Positions 44,791 through 53,111 of a stretch of DNA of 64,000 nt are shown piece after piece. Each line of letters starts with the position of its first letter. Positions within the stretch are counted from its first letter, which is position 1. The translations under genes were made by a program, and so were the position numbers. The notes below the pieces were generated by a model. The model was not told the origin of the DNA. It made no database searches and saw nothing but the letters and a program-made list of their open reading frames with translations. Origin of the DNA: Nonomuraea rhodomycinica (GTDB taxonomy: Bacteria; Actinomycetota; Actinomycetes; Streptosporangiales; Streptosporangiaceae); assembly GCF_013363995.1 (NCBI RefSeq), contig NZ_JABWGO010000001.1:248001-312000 (forward strand), given 5' to 3'.

Positions 44791-44910
44791 ATGGCAGACA
44801 CGAAGAAGAAACCGGCCACCAAGTCCGGCAAGTCCAAGAAGGAAGCGATCAAGACCAGCAGGCAGGTCAAGGACGCGAAGAAGGACACCCGCAAGCCGGA
44901 CGAGGTCTAG
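44791..44910 (+). CDS. 39-residue lysine-rich protein
   Basis: A very small basic protein beginning MADTKKKPATKSGKSKK, with about one third Lys or Arg and no hydrophobic core. GGGGGA precedes the ATG at suitable spacing. A perfect 9-bp-stem hairpin begins 14 bases after the stop. Codons are the GC-ending types of real genes here (AAG, GTC, ACC). It resembles the disordered tails of histone-like proteins and could bind nucleic acid, but I do not recognise a family. Confidence 0.65.
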   Translation: MADTKKKPATKSGKSKKEAIKTSRQVKDAKKDTRKPDEV

Positions 44911-44923
44911 CCGGTGACCTGAA

Positions 44924-44952
44924 GGGCAGCCGCGGCCACGTCCCGGCTGCCC
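44924..44952 (+). terminator. hairpin terminator of the 39-residue gene
   Basis: GGGCAGCCG (44924-44932) and CGGCTGCCC (44944-44952) form a perfect 9-bp stem with an 11-base loop immediately after the small gene. Confidence 0.75.
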
Positions 44953-45306
44953 ACCCCCGCCCCCGCACCAGACAGCCGCTCCGCAGCCGTGCCAGGTCAC
45001 CCCCGAGCCCGCCTCGCCGGCACCCGGCCGCACCACATCGACCTCGCCGGTCGCGCCCGCCGCTCCGGACGCGGGGACACGCAGGGGCCGTGCGCGCCGT
45101 CCCGGGAGACCTCGCCCAGGTTGGTTTCGGCTCGATCACCGATGCAACCTTAAGACCATTTGCGGCGTCTAATGATCATAGGTGGGGATAGTGCCACGGG
45201 GATGAATGGTGCACTCCGCCGAAGCGAGACAATAAGCCGGTGGTGAGAGCGGCTCGCCACCGGCCATGTGTGTTGTGACACTCTCAAGTCAAGGGGGACC
45301 CCTCTG
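44953..45306. other. 354-bp gap; promoter region and 5' UTR hairpin of the GT4 gene
   Basis: 44953-45140 is GC-rich with no recognisable gene. 45140-45200 is more AT-rich (ggtctaatgatcatagg type) and probably holds the promoter of the following glycosyltransferase. A 27-base hairpin, CCGGTGGTGAG-agcgg-CTCGCCACCGG with one U-G pair (45237-45263), would lie in the leader about 44 bases before the start and could regulate expression. Confidence 0.5.
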
Positions 45307-46857
45307 GTGCGCGCACTGGCACGCAAGGGCAAGTCGGCGATGGTGAGGCTGTACAAGGGCTACAACCGGCGCAAGGCGCGCAAGGCGCCGCCCCCCTCCA
45401 TTCGTCAGGTGCGGATCCTCCTGCTCCACGCGTACGGCATGGGCGGCACGATCAGGACCGTGTTCAACCTTGCCAGCTACCTGGCGCGCGAGCACGACGT
45501 GGAGATCGTCAGCATCCTGAAGGAAGCCGAGGAGCCGTTCTTCCCCATCGACCCGAGGGTCAGGTTCCGGTTCCTGGACGACCGGCTGAACCCCAGCCCC
45601 GACCCGATGCGGGCGATGCTGTCGAAGATGCCGAGCCGGTTGATCCCCAAGGAGGAGACCGCCTACCACCGGTTCAACCTCTGGACCGACCTCCAGCTGG
45701 CCCGCTACATCCGCTCCCTCGACACCGGCGTCCTCATGGCCACCCGGCCCGGGCTGAACCTGGCGATGGCCCAGCTCGCGCTGCCGAGCGTCATCACGAT
45801 CGGCCAGGAGCACGTGGCCCTGCGCACCCAGGTCGAGCCGATGCAGGAGCTCATCAAGTGGCGTTACCGCCGCTTCGACGCGCTCACCACGCTGACCAAG
45901 GCCGACCTGCGCGACTACCGCAACACGCTGCCGAAGAAGCCCAAGCGCCTGGTGCGGATCCCCAACGCCGTGCCGCCCATGGGAGGCGGCACGGCCGACC
46001 TGAACGCCAAGGTGGTCGTGGCCGTCGGCCGCATGACCCGACTCAAGGGCTTCCACCGGCTGATCACCGCGTGGGAGACGGTCGCGCAGGCGCACCCGGA
46101 CTGGCAGCTGCGCATCTACGGCGCCGGGCCGCAGGAGGACAACCTGCGCGCCCAGATCACCGAGGCCGGCCTGGAGGGCAAGGTCGTGCTGCCCGGCCCG
46201 ACGACGGACGTGGGCGCTGACCTGGAGAAGGCCTCGATCTTCGTGCTGAGCTCGCGGCACGAGGGTTTCCCGATGACGATCCTGGAGGCCATGGCCAAGG
46301 GGCTGGCGATCGTCAGCTTCAACAGCCCGCACGGGCCCAAGGAGATGATCACCGACGAGGTGGACGGGCTGCTCGTCAAGCCCCGTACCAACGCCAACCT
46401 CGCCACGGCGATCATGCGGGTGATCGAGGACGAGGACCTGCGCCGCCGTCTCGCCGCCGGGGCGCTGGAGACGGCGCGCACGTACGACGTCGACGCCGTC
46501 GGCGCGCAGTGGGACGCGCTGCTGGAGGAGCTGTTGGCCCGCCGCAACGGCACGTACGTCAAGCCCGAGCCCCCGGCCCCCGCCGCCCCGCAGGACACGT
46601 CCGGACCCCGGGACGCCTCCCGGGACGACGCCGACGCCACCGACGGCAGCGAGGACGCCGACGACGCCCAGGACGAGAACGACGAGGCCGAGGACGCCGA
46701 CGACCCCCGCGACTCCGAGGACGCCCGCGCGTGGGAGGACGGGTCCGGCGGCGAGGAGCGCGTCCGCGGGCTCGACCGGCCGGGCGACGTGCCGGGCCGG
46801 GGCGCCTTCGAGCTGCGCCGCCAGACCGTGAACGGGGCCGCCGCCCCGCCCGCGTAG
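45307..46857 (+). CDS. GT4-family glycosyltransferase with acidic tail
   Basis: A 516-residue retaining glycosyltransferase. A basic N-terminus (RALARKGKSAMVRLYKGYNRRKARK) could attach to membrane. The GT-B domain contains AYGMGGTIRTVFNLASYLA, VAVGRMTRLKGFHRLI and the GT4 donor motif SSRHEGFPMTILEAMAKG near residues 315-335. After residue ~420 comes a ~95-residue Asp/Glu/Pro-rich disordered tail, unusual for GT4 enzymes. The GTG follows GGGGGA at eight bases. It may glycosylate a teichoic-acid-like or surface polymer; the acceptor is unknown. Confidence 0.88.
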   Translation: MRALARKGKSAMVRLYKGYNRRKARKAPPPSIRQVRILLLHAYGMGGTIRTVFNLASYLAREHDVEIVSILKEAEEPFFPIDPRVRFRFLDDRLNPSPDPMRAMLSKMPSRLIPKEETAYHRFNLWTDLQLARYIRSLDTGVLMATRPGLNLAMAQLALPSVITIGQEHVALRTQVEPMQELIKWRYRRFDALTTLTKADLRDYRNTLPKKPKRLVRIPNAVPPMGGGTADLNAKVVVAVGRMTRLKGFHRLITAWETVAQAHPDWQLRIYGAGPQEDNLRAQITEAGLEGKVVLPGPTTDVGADLEKASIFVLSSRHEGFPMTILEAMAKGLAIVSFNSPHGPKEMITDEVDGLLVKPRTNANLATAIMRVIEDEDLRRRLAAGALETARTYDVDAVGAQWDALLEELLARRNGTYVKPEPPAPAAPQDTSGPRDASRDDADATDGSEDADDAQDENDEAEDADDPRDSEDARAWEDGSGGEERVRGLDRPGDVPGRGAFELRRQTVNGAAAPPA

Positions 46858-46941
46858 CCCGGCCGCGACCTGGCGAGCGCCCGCGGGAGATCCCCGAGAG
46901 ATCCCGGGCGGGCAGCCGCCGGCGGGTCGGCGCAGAGCGGG

Positions 46942-46974
46942 AAGACCCCGGCAGGATGAGACTGCCGGGGTCTT
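46942..46974 (+). terminator. hairpin terminator with 12-bp perfect stem
   Basis: AAGACCCCGGCA (46942-46953) and TGCCGGGGTCTT (46963-46974) flank a 9-base loop, 84 bases after the glycosyltransferase stop. Confidence 0.9.
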
Positions 46975-47284
46975 GTCGTACCGGCCGGCCGTTCGACCGC
47001 CTGTCCGGCCGTCGACGGGCGGGTCCGGCTGACGACCGGTGTGTCCGGCTGACGGCGGACGGGAAATCGGTCTCGTCGAGGACGAGGACCGACTCCCCCG
47101 ACAGCCGCAGCGTCCACGACGGCGTCGCGGGTCCGGTACTCGTCGTCCAGCCGGCGGGCGCGCGGGGCCGGGGTGGCCGGTCCGAGCCCGAGCCGGGTCA
47201 GCGGCACCTCCACGTTCGGTAGCCGACAGCCGCACGAAGCGCGTTCATTTGACCGAAGGATCAATTCAATATAGTTATGGCTCC
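46975..47284. other. 310-bp gap upstream of TetR; no gene seen
   Basis: The sequence gtccggctgacg occurs twice near 47023-47055. Just before the TetR gene, TTGACCGAAGGATCAA (about 47247-47262) is an imperfect dyad followed by AT-rich sequence, a possible operator and promoter. I cannot support a gene or remnant here. Confidence 0.5.
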
Positions 47285-47887
47285 ATGGAAAGTGAGGCGA
47301 GGCGCCCCTACCGCTTGGGGGCCCGCGCCGCGGCCATGGAGGCCACGCGTACGCGCGTGGTGCAGGCGGCGGCCACGCTGTGGATGCGGGAGTGGTACGA
47401 CGACGTCACCCTGCAGCACGTCGCCGACGAGGCGGGCGTGTCGGTGCAGACGATCGTCAATCACTTCGGCGGCAAGGACGGCCTGGCCGACGCCGTCGCC
47501 GACCGGCTGGCGGCGGACGCGGCGCTCACCCGTCAGGCGCCGACCGGCGACGTGGCGGCGATCGTGGCCGCGCTCTTCGCCGACTACGAGCGGCACGGCG
47601 ACGCCAACGTGCTCTGGACCGCGCAGATGGACCGCGTCCCGGCCATCGCCCGCGCCGCCGCCCACGCGCGCGGCCTGCACCGGGCGTGGCTGGAGCAGGT
47701 CTTCGCCGACCGCCTCCCCGCCGCCGGCCCCGCCCGCGAGCACGCGCTGAACCTGCACCACGCCGCCACGGACGTCTACCTGTGGAAGCTGTGGCGGCGC
47801 GACCTCGGCCTGTCGCGCGAGGACGCCGAACGCGCCATGCGGGACCTGTTGACCTCGATCGACCCACGGGAGAGACCCGATGCCTGA
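47285..47887 (+). CDS. TetR-family regulator
   Basis: A 200-residue TetR regulator with HTH VTLQHVADEAGVSVQTIVNHFGGKDGLAD (about residues 40-68). The ATG 47285 is the first start after the AT-rich promoter; the upstream open frame was rejected. It overlaps the following glycosyltransferase gene by eight bases, so both are co-translated and the regulator probably controls its own operon in response to a macrolide-like compound. Confidence 0.9.
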   Translation: MESEARRPYRLGARAAAMEATRTRVVQAAATLWMREWYDDVTLQHVADEAGVSVQTIVNHFGGKDGLADAVADRLAADAALTRQAPTGDVAAIVAALFADYERHGDANVLWTAQMDRVPAIARAAAHARGLHRAWLEQVFADRLPAAGPAREHALNLHHAATDVYLWKLWRRDLGLSREDAERAMRDLLTSIDPRERPDA

Positions 47888-49151
47888 GAGCTTCCTGTTC
47901 GCCACCTGGGCCGGCGGCGGAGCCGTGCCGCCCGTGCTGTCGATCGCCCGCGCGCTGCGCGAGCGCGGCCACGACGTCCGGGTGCTGGCCGACACGTCAC
48001 TGCACGAGGAGGTCGCCGCCGTCGGCGCCGAGCCGATCGCCTGGACCACGGCGCCCCAGGGCGACGCCGGCGACCCGGCCAAGGACGTCATCAAGGACTT
48101 CGAGACCCGCACCCCGCTGGGCGCGTTCGCGCGGCTGCGGGATCGCATCGTCTGCGGTCCCGCGGCCGACTACGCCCGGGACACCCTGGCCGAGTTGCGC
48201 GCCCGCCCGGCCGACGTGCTGGTCGCCGAGCACATGCTGCTCGGCGCGCTCACCGCCGGCGAGGCCGCCGGTATCCCCGTGGCCTCGCTGGTGACGACGC
48301 TGTACCCGTTCCCCACTCCGGGGGCGCCGCCGCCCGGCCCCGGTTTCGCCCCGGCCACGGGGGCGCCGGGGCGCCTGCGTGACCGGGCGGTGACCGCGCT
48401 GATGCTCAAACCGTGGGAGAAGGGACTGCCGGCGCTCAACGCCGCCCGCGTCGCGAGCGGCCTGCCGGCTGTGGACTCGGTCGTCGGCGCGTTCGACCGC
48501 GTCGACCGGCTGCTCGTGCTGTCGCCGCGCGCCCTCGACTACCCCGGCAGGCGCTTCCCCGACCACGTGCGGCACGTCGGCCCACGCCTCGACGACCCGG
48601 CCTGGGCCGCGGAGCTGGAACTGCCCGCGGGCGACGCGCCGCTGGTCCTGGTCGGCCTCAGCTCGTCCTTCATGAAGCAGCACCCGCTGCTGGAGCGCAT
48701 CGCCGAGGCCCTGGGCACACTGCCGGTGCGCGGGCTGCTGACCACCGGCCCGGCCGTGGACCCGGCGACGGTCCGCGCCCCCGGCAACGTCCTGGTGACC
48801 GCCGCGGCGCCGCACAGCGCCGCGCTGCGCCACGCCGCGGTGACCGTCACGCACGCCGGCCACGGGACGGCGGTCAAGTCCCTGGCCGCCGGCGTCCCCC
48901 TGGTCTGCGTGCCGCTCGGGCGCGACCAGGTCGAGGTGGCCCGGCACGTCGAAGTCGCCGGCGCCGGGATCACCGTGAGGAAGACCGCCTCGGCCGGTGT
49001 GATCGCCCAGGCGGTCGCCCGGGTCCTGCGCGAGCCGTCCTACCGGCGCGAGGCGCGGCGACTGGCGGCGGAGATCGCCGCCGAGACGGCCACCGACCGG
49101 GCGGTCGCCGAACTGGAGGCCCTCGCCGTGCGAGCGACCGTCAGGGACTAG
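47880..49151 (+). CDS. GT1 glycosyltransferase (macrolide-inactivating type)
   Basis: A 423-residue GT-B glycosyltransferase of the MGT/UGT family. The N-terminal acceptor domain starts LFATWAGGGAVPPVLSIARALRERGHDV. The C-terminal nucleotide-sugar motif is THAGHGTAVKSLAAGVPLVCVPLGRDQVEVA near residues 325-355. Enzymes of this type attach sugars to macrolides, flavonoids or polyketides and can detoxify antibiotics. Coupling to a TetR gene favours an inducible resistance function over biosynthesis; no polyketide genes are nearby. Confidence 0.88.
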   Translation: MPESFLFATWAGGGAVPPVLSIARALRERGHDVRVLADTSLHEEVAAVGAEPIAWTTAPQGDAGDPAKDVIKDFETRTPLGAFARLRDRIVCGPAADYARDTLAELRARPADVLVAEHMLLGALTAGEAAGIPVASLVTTLYPFPTPGAPPPGPGFAPATGAPGRLRDRAVTALMLKPWEKGLPALNAARVASGLPAVDSVVGAFDRVDRLLVLSPRALDYPGRRFPDHVRHVGPRLDDPAWAAELELPAGDAPLVLVGLSSSFMKQHPLLERIAEALGTLPVRGLLTTGPAVDPATVRAPGNVLVTAAAPHSAALRHAAVTVTHAGHGTAVKSLAAGVPLVCVPLGRDQVEVARHVEVAGAGITVRKTASAGVIAQAVARVLREPSYRREARRLAAEIAAETATDRAVAELEALAVRATVRD

Positions 49152-49244
49152 GAGTTTCGCCGGCGTACGTGTCGATGTCGGCCATGCCGGGAATCTCTCT
49201 AGAGATCTGTGCCCAACACCCCGTCACCCCCATCGGAGGCGTGC

Positions 49245-49979
49245 TTGAGCACAAAGGACACGGTCGCCCTCATCGCGGGAGGCGTCCTCGTCGTCTCCCT
49301 GTTCGGCACGGCGAAGGGCACCCACGCCACCCGCACCGCCGCCGTCGGCACCGCCGCCAGCCCGCTGGCCAACACCGGCGGCACCCGCCCCGGTCTGGCC
49401 CCGATCACCTCCGGCGCCGACCGGGCCGCCGCCCGCAAGCTCATCTCCCGGCTGCGCGTCAAGGGCCGGGGCCCCGCCACGGGGTACGCGCGCAGCCGGT
49501 ACGGCGGCAACTGGGCCGACACCGCCCCCGGCGTCCCGTACGCGGGCAACGGCTGCCGCACCCGTGACGACCTGCTCGCCCGCGACGGCCAGGACGTCCG
49601 GTACCGCAAGGGGTCGCGGTGCGTGGTGGTCGCCATGCGCCTGACCGACCCGTACACCGGCAAGGCCATCGCGTGGCGCAAGTCCGACGCCGACGAGGTG
49701 CAGGTGGACCACGTCGTCCCGCTGGCCTACGCCTGGCGGATGGCCGCCGCCCGCTGGCCGATGTCCGAACGCCTGAACTTCGCCAACGACCCGCTCAACC
49801 TCCTGCCCGTGGACGGCGCGGCGAACGAGCAGAAGGACGCCTCCGGCCCGGCGAGCTGGCTGCCGCCCCGCCGCCGCATCCGCTGCGCCTACGTGACGCG
49901 TTTCGCCCAGGTCGCCGTGAAGTACGACGTGCCGGTCACCCCTGCCGACAAGCGGGCCATGCTCGCCCAGTGCCGGTGA
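49245..49979 (+). CDS. membrane-anchored or secreted HNH (DUF1524) nuclease
   Basis: A 244-residue protein with an N-terminal hydrophobic segment (TVALIAGGVLVVSLFGTAKG, residues 4-23) that acts as signal peptide or anchor. A C-terminal HNH/GmrSD_C-type nuclease domain follows: VQVDHVVPLAYAWR with Asp155-His156, and FANDPLNLLPVDGAANEQKDASGPASWLPP. Conserved cysteines (GNGC, SRC and IRC) suggest an extracellular domain. The start is a TTG with GGAGG five bases upstream; the GTG 49209 lacks a Shine-Dalgarno. It probably degrades DNA outside the cell. Confidence 0.85.
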   Translation: MSTKDTVALIAGGVLVVSLFGTAKGTHATRTAAVGTAASPLANTGGTRPGLAPITSGADRAAARKLISRLRVKGRGPATGYARSRYGGNWADTAPGVPYAGNGCRTRDDLLARDGQDVRYRKGSRCVVVAMRLTDPYTGKAIAWRKSDADEVQVDHVVPLAYAWRMAAARWPMSERLNFANDPLNLLPVDGAANEQKDASGPASWLPPRRRIRCAYVTRFAQVAVKYDVPVTPADKRAMLAQCR

Positions 49980-49989
49980 CCGTCCGGCG

Positions 49990-50844
49990 TCACCTGACGT
50001 CCTCGCGGTCGTCCTCCCACGCGAAGCCGTGGCCGAACGTCTCCTCGGCCAGCACCCGCTGGCCGGCGGCGTTCGGGTGGAAGAAGTCCCACTTGCTGAT
50101 GTGGTCGAGCGTGAACCGGTACCGGAAGATCGCTCCTCCGTCCGTGCGGCAGGAGTCGCCGAGCGCGGCGCACGCCTCGGCCGCCTGCTCGTTGTAGGCC
50201 ATCACCCGCGCGCGCACCCGCGCGCGCCGGGCCACGTCGGCCCGCTTGACCGACGAGGGACGCGCCAGCATGGACTGGCAGATGTGCCCGGCCGTCCAGA
50301 ACGTCCGGGCGAGCGCGTGGCTCCGGCCGACCTGCCACAGCCGCCGCAGGTCCGGGATGCTGGCCAGGAACACCCGCACGCCGGGCACCCCGTCGCGCAG
50401 CGCCGCCAGGGCCGCGTCCATGCGCTGCCGGTAGAGCGCCACCGGCGTCATCTCGCGCTCGGTCCCCACGCACGCGTCCTGCGCGCCGATGAGGATCGTC
50501 ACGTAGCCCGGCTTCAGCTCGACGGCCTGGCGCACCTGGCTCATGAGGCCGGCGCTGGTGGACCCGGGCACGGCGAGGTTGCGGTTGTGGCCCTGGATGT
50601 CGTCGTCCAGGCGCAGCAGCCGCAGGTAGTGGCTGGCGACCTCCGCGTTGTCGCCGGCGGACCACGAGCGGGAGGTGCACGAGACGTACCAGCCGCAGGC
50701 GTTGAACCCGCTGGAGATGGAGTCGCCGAGCGCCACCATCGAGGTGGGCACGGGGACGCCGGTGGCCGCCGTCGCGGGGCCGGCGCCGCAGACGACCCCG
50801 GAGCCGGACAGGAGGAGCGCGGCGGCCAGGAGGCGAGGGATCAT
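49990..50844 (-). CDS. secreted SGNH/GDSL hydrolase
   Basis: A 284-residue esterase/lipase-like enzyme. The signal peptide (about residues 1-27, ending PATAA) is followed by block I VALGDSISSG with nucleophile Ser42, the block III-like IGAQDACVG and the catalytic pair in WDFFHPNAAG near the C-terminus. Paired cysteines (CGW and CTS, CVG, CRT) suggest disulfides in the secreted protein. The ATG 50844 follows a G-run; a TTG at 50853 is possible. It ends ten bases from the convergent nuclease gene. Substrate unknown. Confidence 0.88.
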   Translation of the reverse strand: MIPRLLAAALLLSGSGVVCGAGPATAATGVPVPTSMVALGDSISSGFNACGWYVSCTSRSWSAGDNAEVASHYLRLLRLDDDIQGHNRNLAVPGSTSAGLMSQVRQAVELKPGYVTILIGAQDACVGTEREMTPVALYRQRMDAALAALRDGVPGVRVFLASIPDLRRLWQVGRSHALARTFWTAGHICQSMLARPSSVKRADVARRARVRARVMAYNEQAAEACAALGDSCRTDGGAIFRYRFTLDHISKWDFFHPNAAGQRVLAEETFGHGFAWEDDREDVR

Positions 50845-51072
50845 GGCCCCCAAGGTAGGGATCCGATCTTGGACCCACTATGACCGGCGGGGGAGGTGGG
50901 CCATTTCACAACCGACTTCATATCGCGGCTTGACAGTCCCCGCCGGGGAGCGGCAGGTGGCGGCGATACCGTTAACAACGCCGCACGTCGGCAAATATGC
51001 AGGTTTTTCTTGGATCCTTGACCGTTACCACCCATTCCAGGGGGTCACAGTCGAACGTGTTCAGTTCCCGCA

Positions 51073-51078
51073 TAGAGT
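51073..51078 (+). promoter_or_regulatory. -10 box of a leaderless isochorismate synthase transcript
   Basis: TAGAGT, within CATAGAGT, ends seven bases before the GTG. GAACGTGTTC (about 51053-51062), a 10-bp palindrome, overlaps the -35 region and may be an operator. Confidence 0.5.
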
Positions 51079-51085
51079 GTCTTGA

Positions 51086-52315
51086 GTGAGTGTCGCGCTC
51101 GGAACCACCCGCCCGCTACCGGTTCGCACCACCCCCGTGGGCGACCCCGGTGACCTGCTGGCTTCCCTGCCGAAGACCGCGCCGTTCGCGTGGATCCGGC
51201 ACGGCGAGGGGCTCGTCGGCTGGGGGGAGGCCGCTCGCGTGGAGGTGCCGCCGGGCCCGCGCCGCTTCGCGTGGGCCCGCCAGTGGCTGGCCGAGGTGCT
51301 CGGCGACGCCCACATCGACGACGCCGTCAAGACGCCCGGCTCCGGACCGGTCGCCTTCGGCACGTTCACCTTCGACGAGAACGCGCCCGGCTCCACGCTG
51401 ATCGTCCCCCGCACGATCCTGGCCCGCCGCGACGGCCGCGCCTGGCTCACCACCGTGGGCGAGCCGCGCCTGCAGCCGTTCGCCCCGATCCGCACGCCGG
51501 GCCGCATCCGCTACAGCGACGGCAGCCTCACCGCGCCCGAGTGGGAGCACATCGTCGCCCGCGCCTCGCGCCGCATCCGCGCCGGCGAGCTGGAGAAGGT
51601 CGTGCTCGCCCGCGACCTGCTCGCCACCGCCGACCGGCCCATCGACATCCGGCTCCTGCTGGCCCGCCTCAGCCGCCGCTACCCCGAGTGCTACACCTTC
51701 TCCGTCGCGGGGCTCGTGGGCGCCACCCCCGAGCTGCTGGTCCGCCGTACCGGCGAGCACATCGAGTCGCTCGTGCTGGCCGGCACGACGCCGCGCGGCA
51801 CCGGCGCCGCCGACGACGTCGCCCGGGGCGCGGCGCTGTTCGCCTCCGAGAAGGACCGCCACGAGCACGAGTGCGCGATCGCGTCGGTCCGGCAGACGCT
51901 CGCGCCGCTGTGCTCCTCGCTGCACACCCCCGACGAGCCCGAGCTGCTGGTGCTGCCGAACGTCCAGCACCTGGCCAGCCACGTCACCGGCCGGCTGGCC
52001 GACGGGGCGTCCGTGCTGGACGTCGTGGCCGCCATGCACCCGACCGCCGCCGTCGGCGGCACGCCGACCGGCACGGCGATCGAGGTGATCCGCGAGCTGG
52101 AGGGCATGGACCGCGCCGGGTACGCCGGCCCGGTCGGCTGGATCGACGCCCACGGCGACGGCGAGTGGGGCATCGCGCTGCGCTCGGCGGTCGTGGAGGG
52201 GCGCCGCGCCCGGCTGTTCGCGGGAGGCGGCATCATGGGCAACTCCGACCCGGCGTCGGAGCTGGCCGAGGCCCAGGCCAAGTTCCGCGTGATGCAGTAC
52301 GCCCTGGAGGGGTGA
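51086..52315 (+). CDS. isochorismate synthase
   Basis: A 409-residue chorismate-binding enzyme (MenF/DhbC/EntC type) converting chorismate to isochorismate. The C-terminal domain has AGELEKVVLARD, SLVLAGTTPRG, ASEKDRHEHE, LASHVTGRL, HPTAAVGGTPT and the terminal GIALRSAVVEG and GGGIMGNSDPASE. No other menaquinone or siderophore gene is adjacent. In actinobacteria such a stand-alone copy usually serves menaquinone or salicylate-type chemistry, so the pathway is open. The GTG start is probably leaderless. Confidence 0.93.
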   Translation: MSVALGTTRPLPVRTTPVGDPGDLLASLPKTAPFAWIRHGEGLVGWGEAARVEVPPGPRRFAWARQWLAEVLGDAHIDDAVKTPGSGPVAFGTFTFDENAPGSTLIVPRTILARRDGRAWLTTVGEPRLQPFAPIRTPGRIRYSDGSLTAPEWEHIVARASRRIRAGELEKVVLARDLLATADRPIDIRLLLARLSRRYPECYTFSVAGLVGATPELLVRRTGEHIESLVLAGTTPRGTGAADDVARGAALFASEKDRHEHECAIASVRQTLAPLCSSLHTPDEPELLVLPNVQHLASHVTGRLADGASVLDVVAAMHPTAAVGGTPTGTAIEVIRELEGMDRAGYAGPVGWIDAHGDGEWGIALRSAVVEGRRARLFAGGGIMGNSDPASELAEAQAKFRVMQYALEG

Positions 52316-52341
52316 GCGCCGCGCCACGCCTGGGGGGCGAT

Positions 52342-52399
52342 CCCCACGGCGCTCAGGATGACGGGACCTGCCCCACGCCGCTCAGGACGACGGGACGTG
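52342..52399. repeat. two 29-bp tandem repeats over the YigZ stop
   Basis: 52342-52370 and 52371-52399 share 26 of 29 bases. The second copy encodes the last codons and stop of the YigZ gene (stop 52382-52384); the first lies just beyond it. Confidence 0.88.
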
Positions 52400-53005
52400 G
52401 ATGCCCTCGCCGGCCTCCACGCGGGCCCGCCCGGCCGTGAGCGTCGCCAGCCACGCCGTGAACGCGGGCACCTCGTCCTCCCCCACCGCCACCGCGAACT
52501 CCACGGCCGCCCCGTAGGCCACGTCGCGCACGGCGTACCGCGACGCGCGCAGGCCGTTCTCGACCCGTCCCGCCTGGTCGTGCGCCACCGAGACGCGCAC
52601 CAGCCGGGCCGGCACCATGCGCACCGCCTCGGCCCGGTCGAGGGTCTCGGTCACCGCTGACCCGTAGGCCCGCACCAGCCCGCCCGCTCCGAGCAGGACG
52701 CCGCCGAAGTAGCGCGTCACCACGGCCACCACGTCGCTGAACCCCCGGCCGACCAGGGCCTGCACCATGGGGGTGCCTGCGGTGCCGCCGGGCTCGCCGT
52801 CGTCGTCGCCCTTCTGCACGCGCTGCCCGATCACGTACGCGGTGCAGTTGTGCGTGGCGGCCGCGTGGAGCCGGCGCCGTTCGGCGATGAACTCCTGCGC
52901 CTCCTCGACCCCGCCCACCGGCGCCACCGCGCAGACGAACCGGGAGCGCCGCGCCTCCGTCTCGTGCTCGATGGCGGTCTTGAGGGTGAGGTACGAAGAG
53001 GACAC
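52382..53005 (-). CDS. YigZ/IMPACT-family protein
   Basis: A 207-residue UPF0029/IMPACT-like protein. The conserved N-terminal half contains HNCTAYVIG, DDDGEPGGTAGTPMVQAL and YFGGVLLGAGGLVRAYGSA (residues ~50-120), and a smaller C-terminal alpha/beta domain follows. YigZ relatives bind nucleic acid or ribosome-associated factors, but their exact function is not established. The start is GTG. It is convergent with the isochorismate synthase gene and its stop is in a duplicated segment. Confidence 0.92.
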   Translation of the reverse strand: MSSSYLTLKTAIEHETEARRSRFVCAVAPVGGVEEAQEFIAERRRLHAAATHNCTAYVIGQRVQKGDDDGEPGGTAGTPMVQALVGRGFSDVVAVVTRYFGGVLLGAGGLVRAYGSAVTETLDRAEAVRMVPARLVRVSVAHDQAGRVENGLRASRYAVRDVAYGAAVEFAVAVGEDEVPAFTAWLATLTAGRARVEAGEGIHVPSS

Positions 53006-53068
53006 CCCACCAAGCTACCGCCTTTACAAAGTAGATCAACGATCGGGCCGGTTTGCGCGGTTCGAACC

Positions 53069-53091
53069 GTATGCTGTACGGTACAGCGTAC
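53069..53091. promoter_or_regulatory. 23-bp operator palindrome
   Basis: GTATGCTGTACGGTACAGCGTAC is palindromic around a central G with a single mismatched pair. It lies 21 bases before the epoxide hydrolase start. CTGTACGGTACAG cores are typical of TetR operators; the TetR gene downstream is the obvious candidate. Confidence 0.65.
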
Positions 53092-53111
53092 CGAAACGAT
53101 GGAGGCATGGC

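Noticed and set aside
46975-47240. Possible gene remnant before the TetR gene
   Set aside because: Neither strand gives a recognisable family segment; the open frames look like GC-driven shadows.
51051-51064. TCGAAC-GT-GTTC considered as a LexA box
   Set aside because: Actinobacterial SOS boxes need four bases between TCGAAC and GTTCGA; here there are two and the right arm is incomplete.
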